A DNA stretch of 64,000 nt from Arthrobacter globiformis (GCF_030815865.1 NZ_JAUSXI010000001.1:3596001-3660000), one strand, 5' to 3'. Positions 8,488 to 18,143 are shown, numbered from the stretch's first letter. Translations and numbers: made by a program. The notes: generated by a model not told the origin, from the sequence alone.

Positions 8488-10286
8488 GTGGCGTCCACCA
8501 GCCGTGTGAGCGCCCGCGCATGTTCGGCAAGCCCGACGGCGGCCTGCCCGGCTTCCGGGGCCAGCCGGTCCAGGAAGCGCTCCTGCTCAGCCGCCAGGAG
8601 GCTTCGGCACCTGCTGCTCAAATCGTCACGTGCGGTACGTGCGAGCCGGCGTACGGCGTCCTCGCCGAAGACCGCTTCGAGCAATTTCTGGCCCACGACG
8701 GCGGTCCCTCCGGCGACGCCGATCTCAAGGCCGGTCAGGCCGGCAGTCATGGAGAAAACCACGATCATCAGGGCGGCGCCCAGGCCGTTGATGCCGAAGG
8801 AGAGCCAGCGCGCCTGGGTCCGCTTGTCCTGCCCCTCGGTCCTGATTAGTTCCATGAGGCCCGCCTGCCAGTCGCGTATTTCCGCCGCCACGAGGTCCGC
8901 AAAGCCGGGGCTCGTACCCGAGAGGTCGTCAGCGCCCAGGAGCTGCCGGCCTGCCGGATCCGAGCGCCAGCGCTGGTCTGCGTCCTCCGCCGCCTTGGCA
9001 GCTTCATCCACTATGACGGCATGGAGCCCCGTTTCAATGGCGGTTTCCACATCCACTGCGGGCGCGGGCTCGCCGCGGAAGAACGCCCCAAGCCGGTCGC
9101 GGAACCGCCCCACGTTCTGCTCCAGGCTGCGGAAGAACTCACCCGTTCCCACAAAATCCTGCCAGCGGGCCAGGACCTCGCCGCGCAGGAGCGCCCCGTC
9201 CTTAGTGGCGTCGATGATCCGGGTGCCCGCGTCCTGGTAGGCGGCCCGTACGTCGTCGCCAAGCAGGGTGGCCGCGCGGCCTTGCTCCTTGGCGGCGTCG
9301 GCGATGCGGCCCACGCGATGGCCAAGGTCCCGTACTGCGCCGTGCAACGTCCGCCTTGCGATGTCAGCGCGGGCAGCGGCGTCATCGGCAAGGCCGCGGA
9401 GCCAGGCTTTCAGGGGTTCCACGGTTTCCCCAGGCAGCATGCCGGAGCTGCCGAGGGCGACTTCCGGAATGACAAACAGGCGGGCGGCACCAAGGCCTTC
9501 CCTAGCCAGCATGCTGCGCAGGTCCTCGCTCACTTCGGCTTCCGCCGCCGGCGGCACGCGGTCGAGGACCACCGCCACCATGATGTCCCTCGACGCCGCG
9601 TTCAGCAGCAGCTTCCACGGAACGGCGTCAGCGTAGCGGTTGGCGGTGGTCACGAAGATCCAAAGGTCGGCGGCCGCCAGCAGCTGCCCGGCGAGCCTGC
9701 GGTTCTCGTCGGAGATGGAGTCCACGTCCGGAGCATCAAGCAGTGCAATGCCCGCAGGCACGGCAGGCTCGCCCACGAGGACCAATGACGTGACGGGCGC
9801 GGTGTCCGTTGACGGTCCGGCCACACCGGCGGGCGCAGCAGTAGCGGCAGGCGTGGCAGCGGCAGGGGCAGGGACGACGGTTCCGCGGATCCGGCTGAGT
9901 CCGGGCAGTACCCGCTGGTCCTCGAACCAGTCAGCTTCCGAGGGATGGTGCAGCAGGATGGGCTGGCGGGTGGTGGGCCGGATGGCGCCGGCACGTGTGA
10001 CCGGGTGGCCCACGAGCGCGTTCACGAGTGTCGACTTGCCGGCGCCGGTCGAACCGCCGACGACGGCCAGCAGCGGAGCGTCAAGGCTGCGGTAGCGGGG
10101 CAGGACGTAGTCATCGAGCTGGGCCACGGAGTTCCGGATCTCCAGCCGCGCCTGTTCGGCCGTCGGCAGGGCCAGCGGTAACGAGACAGCTGCCAGATCG
10201 CGGCGGACGTCCTCCAGGAGGCGCACGCCGGCGGGCTGCGTTTCCATGTCCTGGCCCTGGGTTGGCGGGATCCGGTCGGAGGTCAC
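8484..10286 (-). CDS. Dynamin-like membrane GTPase, proximal gene of pair
   Basis: The 600-residue protein has P-loop GGSTGAGKST (77-86), IRPTTRQP as the switch I-like motif and LLDAPDVDS as G3. The expected G4 NKxD is degenerate (VVLDRVPP), so nucleotide specificity may differ from its partner. An Ala/Pro-rich insert lies at about residues 137-160. A hydrophobic segment, FGINGLGAALMIVVFSMTAGL, is near residue 510, followed by a helical tail. GTG at 10286 is the assumed start; ATG at 10247 is an alternative. It precedes and overlaps the second GTPase gene by four bases. Confidence 0.72.
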   Translation of the reverse strand: MTSDRIPPTQGQDMETQPAGVRLLEDVRRDLAAVSLPLALPTAEQARLEIRNSVAQLDDYVLPRYRSLDAPLLAVVGGSTGAGKSTLVNALVGHPVTRAGAIRPTTRQPILLHHPSEADWFEDQRVLPGLSRIRGTVVPAPAAATPAATAAPAGVAGPSTDTAPVTSLVLVGEPAVPAGIALLDAPDVDSISDENRRLAGQLLAAADLWIFVTTANRYADAVPWKLLLNAASRDIMVAVVLDRVPPAAEAEVSEDLRSMLAREGLGAARLFVIPEVALGSSGMLPGETVEPLKAWLRGLADDAAARADIARRTLHGAVRDLGHRVGRIADAAKEQGRAATLLGDDVRAAYQDAGTRIIDATKDGALLRGEVLARWQDFVGTGEFFRSLEQNVGRFRDRLGAFFRGEPAPAVDVETAIETGLHAVIVDEAAKAAEDADQRWRSDPAGRQLLGADDLSGTSPGFADLVAAEIRDWQAGLMELIRTEGQDKRTQARWLSFGINGLGAALMIVVFSMTAGLTGLEIGVAGGTAVVGQKLLEAVFGEDAVRRLARTARDDLSSRCRSLLAAEQERFLDRLAPEAGQAAVGLAEHARALTRLVDAT

Positions 10287-10383
10287 AGCCTCATCATGCC
10301 AGTTCAGGCCGACTTTCGGTCGGCCCCGCGCATTGGCGGCCGCTAAACACCCAGGGGGCGCTCGGGATTTTGTGGCAAAGCGA

Positions 10384-10415
10384 AACCGGCCCCGGGCTGT
10401 CGCCCGGAGCCGGTT
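10384..10415 (-). terminator. Terminator of the tRNA-Gln/tRNA-Glu transcript
   Basis: A 14-bp stem with one mismatch (AACCGGCCCCGGGC and GCCCGGAGCCGGTT) and a TGTC loop lies six bases after the tRNA-Glu 3' end. On the minus strand it is followed by TTTCGCTTT. Confidence 0.75.
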
Positions 10416-10420
10416 ACTCG

Positions 10421-10493
10421 TGACCCCAGCGGGATTCGAACCCGCGTTACCGCCGTGAGAGGGCGGCGTACTAGGCCGCTATACGATGGGGCC
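10421..10493 (-). tRNA. tRNA-Glu (CTC)
   Basis: This 73-nt cloverleaf has a 7-bp acceptor stem GGCCCCA/TGGGGTC with discriminator A, an anticodon stem-loop CCGCCCTCTCACGG giving CTC, and T-loop GGGTTCGAATCCC. CCA is not encoded. It is downstream of tRNA-Gln and probably shares its promoter. Confidence 0.95.
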
Positions 10494-10623
10494 GCGTACT
10501 TTCCAATCAGCGTTTCCGCCAATCAAGCCAAGCTAGTGTTTCACACCTTTGGCTTTGTTCCAAATCGCTAATTTTCGATTCGCAACACCTGAAATTCTGC
10601 GGAAAATCCGGAGAGATTCAGAG

Positions 10624-10695
10624 CTGGGATACCAGGACTCGAACCTAGAATGACGGTACCAGAAACCGTAGTGTTGCCAATTACACCATATCCCA
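10624..10695 (-). tRNA. tRNA-Gln (CTG)
   Basis: This 72-nt cloverleaf has acceptor TGGGATA/TATCCCA, discriminator G, anticodon arm ACGGTTTCTGGTACCGT giving CTG, and T-arm AGGTTCGAGTCCT. CCA is not encoded. It is the first gene of a two-tRNA unit. Confidence 0.95.
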
Positions 10696-10759
10696 TGGGC
10701 ACTTTCGGGCCGGTCGAAAGTCTTTATCTTTCGCTCCGTGCCCCTCAGCACGAGTAATT

Positions 10760-10788
10760 ACTCTACCCGAGAGTTTTGCGCCGCACAA
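10760..10788 (-). promoter_or_regulatory. Promoter of tRNA-Gln/tRNA-Glu
   Basis: On the minus strand TTGTGC (-35) is separated by exactly 17 bases from TAGAGT (-10), with transcription predicted to start near 10753, about 58 bases before tRNA-Gln. The identical -10 hexamer precedes tRNA-Lys. Confidence 0.6.
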
Positions 10789-10857
10789 ATCGGCGGTCCG
10801 TTACCTGCGCCACACTTTCAGAACGCCGTGATGGGCGCAGGCAACGGACCTGGCCGA

Positions 10858-11610
10858 CTAGCTTGACCCGGCTGGCAGAGCCAGCAGTTCCAGCAGCGAG
10901 GCAATCTCCTGCCCCTGGAAACCCGGAGCCTGCTCCCCGCTGCGGTTCAGCCAGATGCCCAGCAGTCCTGCCGCCGTCGAACCCTCGGCGTCCAGGAGCC
11001 GGTTGTCCCCGATGTAGAGCGTGGTGGCGGGCGTGCTGCCGATCAGCCGGACGCCCTCGAGGTAGATGGCAGGGTCCGGCTTGGGGACACCGACCGTATC
11101 GGTGCCCACGAGGGACCGGATGCGTTCCAAACCGGCGCTGTCCAGCTTCACCCGCTGGTAATCGTGCACGTTGTTACTCACGGCACCATAAGGAATACCG
11201 GCCTGGTCCAAGGCGTCGAGGAACGGCAGGACATCTTCATAGGCCTTGACGTAGCTGGGTTGCAGCCGTGAGTAGGTGCTGAGCCAGTTGTGCGACTCCT
11301 CGCCCTCGCCCATTTCGACGCCGAAGTGGCCCAGGGCAGCGCGGCCCCGGAGCAGTCTCTGCTCGTTGAAGGTCAGCTCGCCGGCGAGGTAGCGGTCGTA
11401 ATAGTGCGTCGTCTCGTGTGTGAAGATCCGCCCCACCTTCTCCCACCCGGCCTGGTCCAGGCCCGGCAGGAGGTGTTCGCTGGCGTCCCGCAGCGCCGTG
11501 GTCATGGCGTAGGCAAGGTCCACAAGGGTGTCGTCAATGTCGAACAAGACACCGCTGACCGCCCCGAGGCTGCGGGACAGGACGGCGGTTTCCACTGCTG
11601 GGTGTGACAT
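10858..11610 (-). CDS. HAD-superfamily hydrolase
   Basis: The 250-residue haloacid-dehalogenase phosphatase shows motif I FDIDDTL (about 23-29), motif II VSNN, motif III Lys in GVPKPDP, and motif IV GDNRLLDAEG. A helical cap lies between motifs I and II, as in subfamily I enzymes such as phosphoglycolate phosphatase and YjjG. The substrate cannot be read from sequence. Its ATG overlaps the gltX TGA by one base (TGATG), so it is translated with glutamyl-tRNA synthetase. Confidence 0.88.
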   Translation of the reverse strand: MSHPAVETAVLSRSLGAVSGVLFDIDDTLVDLAYAMTTALRDASEHLLPGLDQAGWEKVGRIFTHETTHYYDRYLAGELTFNEQRLLRGRAALGHFGVEMGEGEESHNWLSTYSRLQPSYVKAYEDVLPFLDALDQAGIPYGAVSNNVHDYQRVKLDSAGLERIRSLVGTDTVGVPKPDPAIYLEGVRLIGSTPATTLYIGDNRLLDAEGSTAAGLLGIWLNRSGEQAPGFQGQEIASLLELLALPAGSS

Positions 11611-13121
11611 CAGCCGCGGAAAGCGCGCAGGCGCGCCAGGGACGATTCCTTGCCCAGGATGACCATGGACTCGAACAGCGGCGGCGAGATCCGGCGGCCG
11701 GAGATCGCGGTGCGCACGGGACCGAACGCGAGCCGGGGCTTGATCCCCAGGTCTTCCACCAGCGCCTGCTTCAGCGCGTACTGGATGTTTTCAGCGGTCC
11801 AGTCGCCGATGGGCTCGAGGGCAGCCAGCGCCGCATCAAGAACCTCGGTGACGTTCGCCGGCAGGCCCTTGCGGGCGTCGGCGGCGACGTCGATCGCGTC
11901 GTCAGATTTGAACAGGAACGCCAGCATCTCCGGGGCTTCGCCGAGGAGGGTGATCCGCTCCTGGACCAGCGGCGCGGACTCCGTCAGGATCTCCTCCTGG
12001 CGGTCGGTGAGAATCTCCCCCACCAGGCCGGCGTGCCGGAGGTACGGGACCAGCCGCTCGCGGAAGACGGCAGGGTCCAGCAGCCGGACGTGTGTTCCGT
12101 TGATCGCTTCGGCCTTCTTGAGGTCGAACCGGGCCGGGTTGGCCAGGACATCGTGGATGTCGAAGTTCTTCACCAGCTGTTCCACCGTGAAGATATCCTC
12201 GTCGGCGCTCAGGGACCAGCCGAGCAGGGAAAGGTAGTTCAGCAGCCCCTCGGGGATGAAGCCGCGCTCCCGGTGCAGGAAGAGGCTTGATTCCGGGTCG
12301 CGCTTGGAGAGCTTCTTGTTGCCCTGGCCCATAACGTAAGGCAGGTGACCGAACTCCGGCATGTATTCTGCAACGCCCACCGCATACAGCGCCCGGTACA
12401 GTGCGATCTGCCGCGGCGTGGAGCTGAGCAGGTCCTCGCCGCGGAGAACGTGCGTGATCCCCATGAGCGCGTCGTCCACCGGGTTGACCAGCGTGTAAAG
12501 CGGTGCACCGTTGGCACGCACCACGGCGAAGTCCGGGACAGATCCGGCCTTGAACGTGATCTCGCCACGGACCAGGTCGGTGAACGTGATGTCCTCGTCC
12601 GGCATCCGCAGGCGCAGCACGGCTTCCCGGCCCTCGGCTTTGAACGCCGCGACCTGTTCGTCGCTGAGGTCACGGTCAAAGCCGTCGTAGCCCAGCTTCG
12701 GGTCCCGCCCGGCGGCGCGGTGGCGCGCCTCGATCTCATCCGGCGTCGAGTAGGACTCGTAGATGTGGCCGCCGGCCCTGAGCTTGGCGACGACGTCCTT
12801 GTACAGCTCGCTCCGCTGCGACTGGCGGTACGGCGTGTGGGGCCCGCCCACCTCGACGCCCTCGTCCCAGTCGATGCCGAGCCACTTCAGGGCATCCAGC
12901 AGCTGGTGGTAGCTTTCCTCGCTGTCGCGTGCCGAGTCCGTGTCCTCGATGCGAAAGATCATCTTGCCGCCGGTGTGGCGGGCGTAGGCCCAGTTGAACA
13001 GCGCAGTGCGGATCAGCCCGACGTGCGGGGTACCCGTGGGTGATGGGCAGAAGCGGACGCGGACGGGCGTTTCGGCGGTGACGGCAGGAATGGCAGCAGG
13101 AGCGGCGGAGGGGGTAGTCAT
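11610..13121 (-). CDS. gltX: Glutamate--tRNA ligase
   Basis: This class I aminoacyl-tRNA synthetase has 503 residues. The HIGH-type motif is [10 protein letters not shown] (HVG at 33-35) and the KMSKS-type motif is KLSKR (270-274). FRIEDTD (57-62 region) is typical of GluRS. The C-terminal helical anticodon-binding domain is complete. A 20-residue Ala/Pro-rich N-terminal extension precedes the catalytic core, so the start could be slightly internal. In most actinobacteria this enzyme is non-discriminating and also charges tRNA-Gln for GatCAB amidation; both tRNA-Glu and tRNA-Gln lie 1 kb downstream. Confidence 0.96.
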   Translation of the reverse strand: MTTPSAAPAAIPAVTAETPVRVRFCPSPTGTPHVGLIRTALFNWAYARHTGGKMIFRIEDTDSARDSEESYHQLLDALKWLGIDWDEGVEVGGPHTPYRQSQRSELYKDVVAKLRAGGHIYESYSTPDEIEARHRAAGRDPKLGYDGFDRDLSDEQVAAFKAEGREAVLRLRMPDEDITFTDLVRGEITFKAGSVPDFAVVRANGAPLYTLVNPVDDALMGITHVLRGEDLLSSTPRQIALYRALYAVGVAEYMPEFGHLPYVMGQGNKKLSKRDPESSLFLHRERGFIPEGLLNYLSLLGWSLSADEDIFTVEQLVKNFDIHDVLANPARFDLKKAEAINGTHVRLLDPAVFRERLVPYLRHAGLVGEILTDRQEEILTESAPLVQERITLLGEAPEMLAFLFKSDDAIDVAADARKGLPANVTEVLDAALAALEPIGDWTAENIQYALKQALVEDLGIKPRLAFGPVRTAISGRRISPPLFESMVILGKESSLARLRAFRG

Positions 13122-13199
13122 AGTGATACCAACTTTACCAACCGGGCGCCCCTGCCCCTGCCCGGCTGCCCGTCCGCGGCTCGCCCGCCCTGTCCGCGG

Positions 13200-13976
13200 C
13201 TAGCGGCGGACGATGGGGTTCGACAGCCGGCCGATGCCCTCGATCTCCACTTCGTACCGGTCGCCGGCCTGGACGAGGCCCACGCCTGCCGGGGTGCCGG
13301 TCATGATGACATCCCCGGGCAGCAGAGTGAACGCGCTGGAGACGATGGAGACCAGTTCGCGGACGCCGCGGATCATCTGGGTGGTGCTGCCGTCCTGGCG
13401 AAGTTCGCCGTTGAGCCGGCCCTTGATGGACAGGTCCTCGGGATCAAGTTCGGTTTCGATCCACGGTCCAAGCGGCGCGGAAGTATCGAAGCCCTTGGCC
13501 CGCGCCCACTGCAGATCCGTCTTTTGGACGTCGCGGGCGGTGAGGTCGTTGCCGCAGGTGTATCCGAAGATCACGTCGTCGGCACGCTCCTCCGGCACGT
13601 CCTTGCAGATGCGGCCGATGACGACGCACAGCTCCGCCTCGAAGGAGACCTCCTCGGAGAACTCCGGCAGAACAACAGGATCGTTCGGACCCACCACGGA
13701 GGTGTTGGGCTTCAGGAACAGCAGCGGCTGCTGGGGCACCTCATTGCCGAGCTCGTGGGCGTGCTCTACAAAGTTCCGCCCGACGCCAATCACCTTGCTG
13801 CGCGGAATGATGGGCGCCAGCAGGCGGACATCCTCCAGCTTGTGCCGAACGGCGGTGCGTTCCACACCGTTGAAGAACGGATCGCCGTTGATGACAGTGA
13901 TTTCCTCACTGCCGGGCTGGCCTTCAACAACGCCGTAAAGGGGATCAGAATCGACTACAAACCGGGCAATACGCAT
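13200..13976 (-). CDS. Fumarylacetoacetate-hydrolase-family protein
   Basis: The 258-residue protein has the FAH catalytic fold in its C-terminal two thirds. KVIGVGRNFVEHAHELG opens the domain. The metal ligands appear in SFEAELCVVIG and FGYTCGNDLTARDVQ. LLPGDVIMTGTPAGVG near residue 223 closes the site. Relatives hydrolyse or decarboxylate beta-diketones and acylpyruvates; the exact substrate is unknown. It follows gltX's upstream region on the same strand with no clear operon partner. A second paralogue lies at 61296-62174. Confidence 0.85.
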   Translation of the reverse strand: MRIARFVVDSDPLYGVVEGQPGSEEITVINGDPFFNGVERTAVRHKLEDVRLLAPIIPRSKVIGVGRNFVEHAHELGNEVPQQPLLFLKPNTSVVGPNDPVVLPEFSEEVSFEAELCVVIGRICKDVPEERADDVIFGYTCGNDLTARDVQKTDLQWARAKGFDTSAPLGPWIETELDPEDLSIKGRLNGELRQDGSTTQMIRGVRELVSIVSSAFTLLPGDVIMTGTPAGVGLVQAGDRYEVEIEGIGRLSNPIVRR

Positions 13977-13994
13977 GGCTCCAACCCTACAGTC

Positions 13995-14801
13995 TCAGTC
14001 CCTCTCCCTCAGGAGGCGCAGGTATTCCAGCTGTGCCGCTACGGAATTCTCCGCCGCGCGCCGGACGGAAGGGGCGACGTCGGCATAAACAACGCTGGTC
14101 ACGTCGCTTACGGCTGCGTCCGGCCCCAGGCCGGCGAGGGCCGTCCGGATCTGGGCGAGCCTGTCCAGCCGGTGGTCACGGTAGGCGCGGACCACCGCGT
14201 CGAGTGCGGGCAGGACGGGGCCGTGGGCAGGCAGGACCGTGGCCGGCCCCAGCCGCTCCAGCCGGTCGAGGGAAGTGAGGTAGTCGGCCAGCGTGCCGTC
14301 CGGATGGTCCAGCACGGTGGTCCCCCGGCCCAGAATGGTGTCGCCGGTCAGTACGGAGCCGGCAGGTCCGTCGAGGGGCAGATGGAAGCAGACGGAGTCG
14401 GACGTGTGCCCCGGCGTGGCAACCACCCGGATCTCTGTCCCGCCGGCAGCGATCGTTTCCCCGGACTGCAGCACTGCTCCCCCATGGCAATGCTCGGAAG
14501 CGGCGGCCCGGACGGGCGCGCCGGTGATTTCCGCAAGACGGGCCGAACCGGCGGTGTGGTCCGCGTGCCGGTGCGTGATCAGGATGAGCTCCACGGGTCC
14601 GGGCGCCGCCAGCGCCCGAAGGTGAGCCTCATCAAGCGGACCCGGATCAACCACCACCATGGCGGCATGGCCGGGCTCCCCGACAATGTAGGAGTTGGTC
14701 CCCTCCAGGCTCATCGGCCCCGGATTGGGCGCGAGGCGGAAACGCGTCAGCGGGCTGCTGTCGGTGAAGGCGCTGGTGATGTCCTGGTTCACGTGTTTCA
14801 T
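13995..14801 (-). CDS. Metallo-beta-lactamase-fold hydrolase
   Basis: The 268-residue protein, starting MKHVNQDITSAF at 14801, contains the zinc motif THRHADH (about residue 76), the downstream ligands PGHTSDS and LTGDTILG, and a late HG in LPAHGPV. A C-terminal helical region follows. The pattern is that of the glyoxalase II / LACTB2 group. In-frame ATG at 14828 exists, but family similarity begins later. It ends 18 bases before the FAH-family gene start, so the two probably form an operon. Confidence 0.85.
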   Translation of the reverse strand: MKHVNQDITSAFTDSSPLTRFRLAPNPGPMSLEGTNSYIVGEPGHAAMVVVDPGPLDEAHLRALAAPGPVELILITHRHADHTAGSARLAEITGAPVRAAASEHCHGGAVLQSGETIAAGGTEIRVVATPGHTSDSVCFHLPLDGPAGSVLTGDTILGRGTTVLDHPDGTLADYLTSLDRLERLGPATVLPAHGPVLPALDAVVRAYRDHRLDRLAQIRTALAGLGPDAAVSDVTSVVYADVAPSVRRAAENSVAAQLEYLRLLRERD

Positions 14802-14849
14802 TCTGTCATCCCGGAAACAAGCGACCAACGGGAGCAGACGGACAGCAGA

Positions 14850-14906
14850 ACGACGGCGGGCGGCCGGTGAGCTGCCGAAACAGCCCAGCCGGCCGCCCGC
14901 CGTCGT
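14850..14906 (-). terminator. Long hairpin between ilvE and the hydrolase gene
   Basis: An 18-bp perfect G/C-rich stem (14850-14867 with 14889-14906) has a 21-base loop and starts 30 bases past the ilvE stop. There is no long T-run, but stem strength and position support transcription termination of ilvE. Confidence 0.65.
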
Positions 14907-14935
14907 ACGCTTTGAAACTATTTAGCCGAAGCGGC

Positions 14936-16048
14936 TCAGGCGAGCCGGGTCAGCCAGCCGTGGGTGTCCGCGACGGCGCCGGTCTGGATGCCGAGCAGCT
15001 GCTTCCGGATAGCCATGGTGGTCTCGCCCGCCTTTGCGTCCTCGGAGCCGATGTACTCCGTGGCGTCCTTGAGAACGCCGATGGGCGTGATGACCGCGGC
15101 GGTGCCACAGGCGAAGACCTCGGCGATGTCGCCGGAGGCAACGCCGTCGCGCCATTCATCCAGAGTGATCTTCCGCTCGGTCACCTCGCGGCCCATGTCC
15201 TTGGCGACCTGCATGATCGACGAGCGGGTCACGCCCTCGAGGATTGTGCCGCTCAGCGCGGGCGTCACCAGCGAGCCGTCCTTCATGACGAAGAAGACGT
15301 TCATTCCGCCCAGTTCCTCAACGGCATTGTCATTGAACTGGTCCAGGAACAGCACCTGCTTGCAGCCGTTCGCCTCGGCCTCCTGCTGCGCGATAAGCGA
15401 GGCGGCGTAGTTGCCGCCGCACTTCGCAGCGCCCGTGCCGCCACGGCCTGCCCGGGCGTATTCGCGGGAAATCCAAATCGAAATCGGCTTCAGCTCGCCG
15501 CCGAAGTAGTTTCCGGCCGGCGAGGCAATGACGCGGAACGACACCTCGCGCGCTGCCCGGACGCCCAGGAATGCCTCGGTGGCGATCATGAACGGGCGCA
15601 GGTACAGGGCCTCGCCGTCGCCGGCAGGAACCCATTCCTTGTCCGCCGCCACGAGTTCGCGGATGGCGCCGAGGAAGTATTCGGCCGGAATCTCCGGAAG
15701 CGCCAGCCGGCGGGCGGACTTGTTCATCCGGGCGGCGTTGGCCTCAGGCCGGAAGCTCCAGATGGAGCCGTCCGCGTGACGGTACGCCTTCAGTCCCTCG
15801 AAGATTTCCTGCCCGTAGTGCAGCACAGCGGCCGACGGGTCCAGCATGATCGGCCCGTAGGCCTCGATCCGCGCATCATGCCATCCGCCTTGGCCGCTGG
15901 CGTCGACCGTGTAGTCAACAATCGCAGTGTGGTCGGTGAAGTGGTCGCCAAAGCCTGGGTTCGCCAGGATGGCTGCACGCTCCTCAGCAGACTTCGGGGT
16001 TGCCGAGGGCTGCTGGGTGAATTCGACGCCATGGGCAGTCTGAGTCAT
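14936..16048 (-). CDS. ilvE: Branched-chain amino-acid aminotransferase
   Basis: This fold-type IV PLP enzyme of 370 residues transfers the amino group of glutamate to the keto acids of Leu, Ile and Val. The Schiff-base lysine is K209 in GTGAAKCGGNYAASL. FEGLKAYR and LYLRPFMIATE are family motifs. EVFACGTAAVITPIG binds the cofactor phosphate. It lies 100 bases downstream of leuB on the same strand; the gap carries a perfect CTGAAC-GTG-GTTCAG inverted repeat at 16076-16090, which may be a control site. Confidence 0.96.
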   Translation of the reverse strand: MTQTAHGVEFTQQPSATPKSAEERAAILANPGFGDHFTDHTAIVDYTVDASGQGGWHDARIEAYGPIMLDPSAAVLHYGQEIFEGLKAYRHADGSIWSFRPEANAARMNKSARRLALPEIPAEYFLGAIRELVAADKEWVPAGDGEALYLRPFMIATEAFLGVRAAREVSFRVIASPAGNYFGGELKPISIWISREYARAGRGGTGAAKCGGNYAASLIAQQEAEANGCKQVLFLDQFNDNAVEELGGMNVFFVMKDGSLVTPALSGTILEGVTRSSIMQVAKDMGREVTERKITLDEWRDGVASGDIAEVFACGTAAVITPIGVLKDATEYIGSEDAKAGETTMAIRKQLLGIQTGAVADTHGWLTRLA

Positions 16049-16075
16049 GGTTCCTCCACGGTCGGCTGCCTGGCA

Positions 16076-16090
16076 TCTGAACGTGGTTCA
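16076..16090. promoter_or_regulatory. Inverted repeat upstream of ilvE
   Basis: CTGAAC-GTG-GTTCAG is a perfect 6-3-6 palindrome, 28 bases upstream of the ilvE ATG and past the leuB stop. It is too short for a terminator, so an operator is more likely. It differs from the TCTCA-type motif of the other branched-chain genes. Confidence 0.35.
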
Positions 16091-16148
16091 GCATCGGACC
16101 ACGGCAGCGATTGGTAATTCAGGTCAAGCTTACGCCTGCTGGCGGAGG

Positions 16149-17201
16149 CTAAACGGCCGCCGCGATGGCGTCCCCGATGGCGCTGGTGCTGCGCACTTCG
16201 CCGTTGCGGCTTTCGACGTCGGCCACCACCGCGGACTCGATCCTCCGGGCCGCATCGGGGTAGCCCAGGTGGTCCAGAAGGAGGGCTGCGGACAGGATTG
16301 CCGCGGTGGGGTCCGCCTTGTGCTGGCCGGCAATGTCGGGTGCGGAACCGTGGACCGGTTCGAACATGGACGGTGCCGTGCGGTCCATGTTGATGTTGCC
16401 CGAGGCGGCCAGACCGATTCCGCCGGTAACGGCCGCAGCAAGGTCGGTGATGATGTCGCCGAAGAGGTTGTCGGTGACGATGACGTCGAAGCGGGCGGGA
16501 TCAGTGACCATGAAGATGGTCGCCGCATCAATGTGCAGGTAGTCGTGGGTGACCTCCGGGAATTCCTTGGCCACGGCCTCGACAGTGCGCTTCCACAGGT
16601 GGCCGGCAAAGACCAGCACGTTGTGCTTGTGGACCAGCGTCAGCTTCTTGCGCGGGCGCTCATTGGCACGCCGGAACGCATCCCGGACCACGCGCTCCAC
16701 GCCGTGGGCAGTGTTCAGGGAAACCTCGGTGGCCACCTCGTGCGGCGTGCCGCCGCGCAGGGTGCCGCCGTTGCCCACGTAGGGGCCTTCGGTCCCTTCA
16801 CGGACAACGATGAAATCGATGTTGCCCGGTTCAGCCAGCGGGCTGCCCACGGTGCCGTAGAGCCGTGAGGGGCGCAGGTTGACGTAGTGGTCAAGGCTGA
16901 AGCGCAGCTTGAGGAGCAGTTCGCGTTCGATCAGCCCCGACGGGATGCGGGTGTCCCCCGGCGCTGCGCCGATGGCACCGAAGAGGATGGCGTCGCGCGA
17001 CTTCAGGTCCTCGAGGACAGCCTCCGGAAGGGTCTCGCCGGTCTCAAGCCAGTGCTGGGCACCGAGCTTGTAGTGGGTCTGGTCAAGGGTGACGCCCTCG
17101 GCGGCCACGACCTTTTCGAGAACCTTCAGGGCTTCGGCGATGACCTCCGGGCCAATGCCGTCGCCCGGGATGACAGCGAGATTGATGGTAGATGCGCTCA
17201 T
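16149..17201 (-). CDS. leuB: 3-isopropylmalate dehydrogenase
   Basis: This NAD- and metal-dependent oxidative decarboxylase performs the third leucine-specific step. It has 350 residues. [10 protein letters not shown] opens the Rossmann-like fold. LRPSRLYG and [13 protein letters not shown] form the substrate site. The beta-decarboxylating signature is [25 protein letters not shown] in part (about 245-270), with [13 protein letters not shown] after it. It is transcribed toward ilvE. A TCTCA-N5-TG motif lies 42 bases upstream of the start. Confidence 0.96.
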   Translation of the reverse strand: MSASTINLAVIPGDGIGPEVIAEALKVLEKVVAAEGVTLDQTHYKLGAQHWLETGETLPEAVLEDLKSRDAILFGAIGAAPGDTRIPSGLIERELLLKLRFSLDHYVNLRPSRLYGTVGSPLAEPGNIDFIVVREGTEGPYVGNGGTLRGGTPHEVATEVSLNTAHGVERVVRDAFRRANERPRKKLTLVHKHNVLVFAGHLWKRTVEAVAKEFPEVTHDYLHIDAATIFMVTDPARFDVIVTDNLFGDIITDLAAAVTGGIGLAASGNINMDRTAPSMFEPVHGSAPDIAGQHKADPTAAILSAALLLDHLGYPDAARRIESAVVADVESRNGEVRSTSAIGDAIAAAV

Positions 17202-17242
17202 GATTTCAGGGTAGCCAAGCCATCCACATTCTGGTCAAGCCG

Positions 17243-17257
17243 TCTCAGCATTTGAAC
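17243..17257. promoter_or_regulatory. Candidate NdgR/LtbR site upstream of leuB
   Basis: TCTCA-GCATT-TGAAC lies 42 bases upstream of the leuB start. It shares TCTCA-N5-TG with the leuC, ilvB and ilvD upstream regions, but the second half is weaker. It lies between the sortase stop and leuB. Confidence 0.45.
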
Positions 17258-17270
17258 GGCGGTGCTGCTC

Positions 17271-18080
17271 TCACGGTCCTGCGGGCGACGCCACGACAGC
17301 CACGTTCTTGCCCCAAAGGTCCGCCGTATAGCAACTGATCACAACCAGGCGGTTGGGAACGACGTTCCAGATCGGGCTGTCTTTCAGGGTCGACTTCGTG
17401 TAGGTGGTCACCGAATCGACCCTGTACTTGAGTTGCCCTGCCGCCGTGTGCACCGTGAACACGTCTCCGCGCCCTGCGCGCGTGCTGAGTCGGTTGAAAG
17501 GAGCATCAAGACCTTCCCAGCTGTGGCCGACGACGTAGGTGGTGTTCCGGGATCCGGAACCGGGCATTCCGTACGGCGTGAGCCAATAGCCATCCAGGGA
17601 CTCCGGAGGAACGATGGACTGCGATTCCACATCGCTGCTGCTGGGCTTCAGCGGGTGCACCGCGACGTCCATGCCAATGGCTGGATAGACAATGCGTTGC
17701 GGAGCAGATCCTGGACGGCTCCGCACCTCTGCTGTGGCCGCTTTGCCCGCCACAGCCGTGGGTTGGGCGGCCGGCCTGGCGTTGCCCGCAGGATTGGGTG
17801 CCGGGTCTGGCGATGCCGTAGCCGGTGCTGCCGCTGCCGCTGTCGACAGGGTGGGGACCTGACGGGCTGGCGGGTGCGTCACTGTGCCGGCGTACAGCAG
17901 CCAGGATCCCAACAGCCCCAAAAGGCAAACGGCCAGCACTGCCAGCTCGATGCGGCCGAATGTCAGCAAGCGACTGCCTCCTGGAAGCCGGAGACGGCTG
18001 CCTTGCCGGGTTCGTTCCTCTCGGCGTCGGCGTCCTTCCCGCTGCCGGCGATGCGCGGCCACATGACTCCTCTGGCTCAA
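17271..18080 (-). CDS. Sortase (class E/F-like)
   Basis: The 269-residue membrane-anchored transpeptidase has a basic N-terminus, one membrane helix at about 46-64, and an Ala/Pro-rich linker. The sortase barrel begins at IVYPAIGMDVAVHPL. Catalytic His186 lies in TYVVGHS and Cys250 in LVVISCYT. The usual catalytic Arg shortly after Cys is not seen; Lys258 (GKNVAVVA) occupies that region. Sortases cleave a C-terminal sorting motif and join proteins to the cell wall or to each other. The gene immediately upstream encodes a secreted repeat protein with a C-terminal membrane anchor, the obvious substrate candidate. Confidence 0.85.
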   Translation of the reverse strand: MSQRSHVAAHRRQREGRRRREERTRQGSRLRLPGGSRLLTFGRIELAVLAVCLLGLLGSWLLYAGTVTHPPARQVPTLSTAAAAAPATASPDPAPNPAGNARPAAQPTAVAGKAATAEVRSRPGSAPQRIVYPAIGMDVAVHPLKPSSSDVESQSIVPPESLDGYWLTPYGMPGSGSRNTTYVVGHSWEGLDAPFNRLSTRAGRGDVFTVHTAAGQLKYRVDSVTTYTKSTLKDSPIWNVVPNRLVVISCYTADLWGKNVAVVASPAGP

Positions 18081-18143
18081 AGGCCCTGTCCCCCGATTAT
18101 CCAGTGCGGGCGCCTCGGGACTGAGGCACCCGCACTGGTCTTG

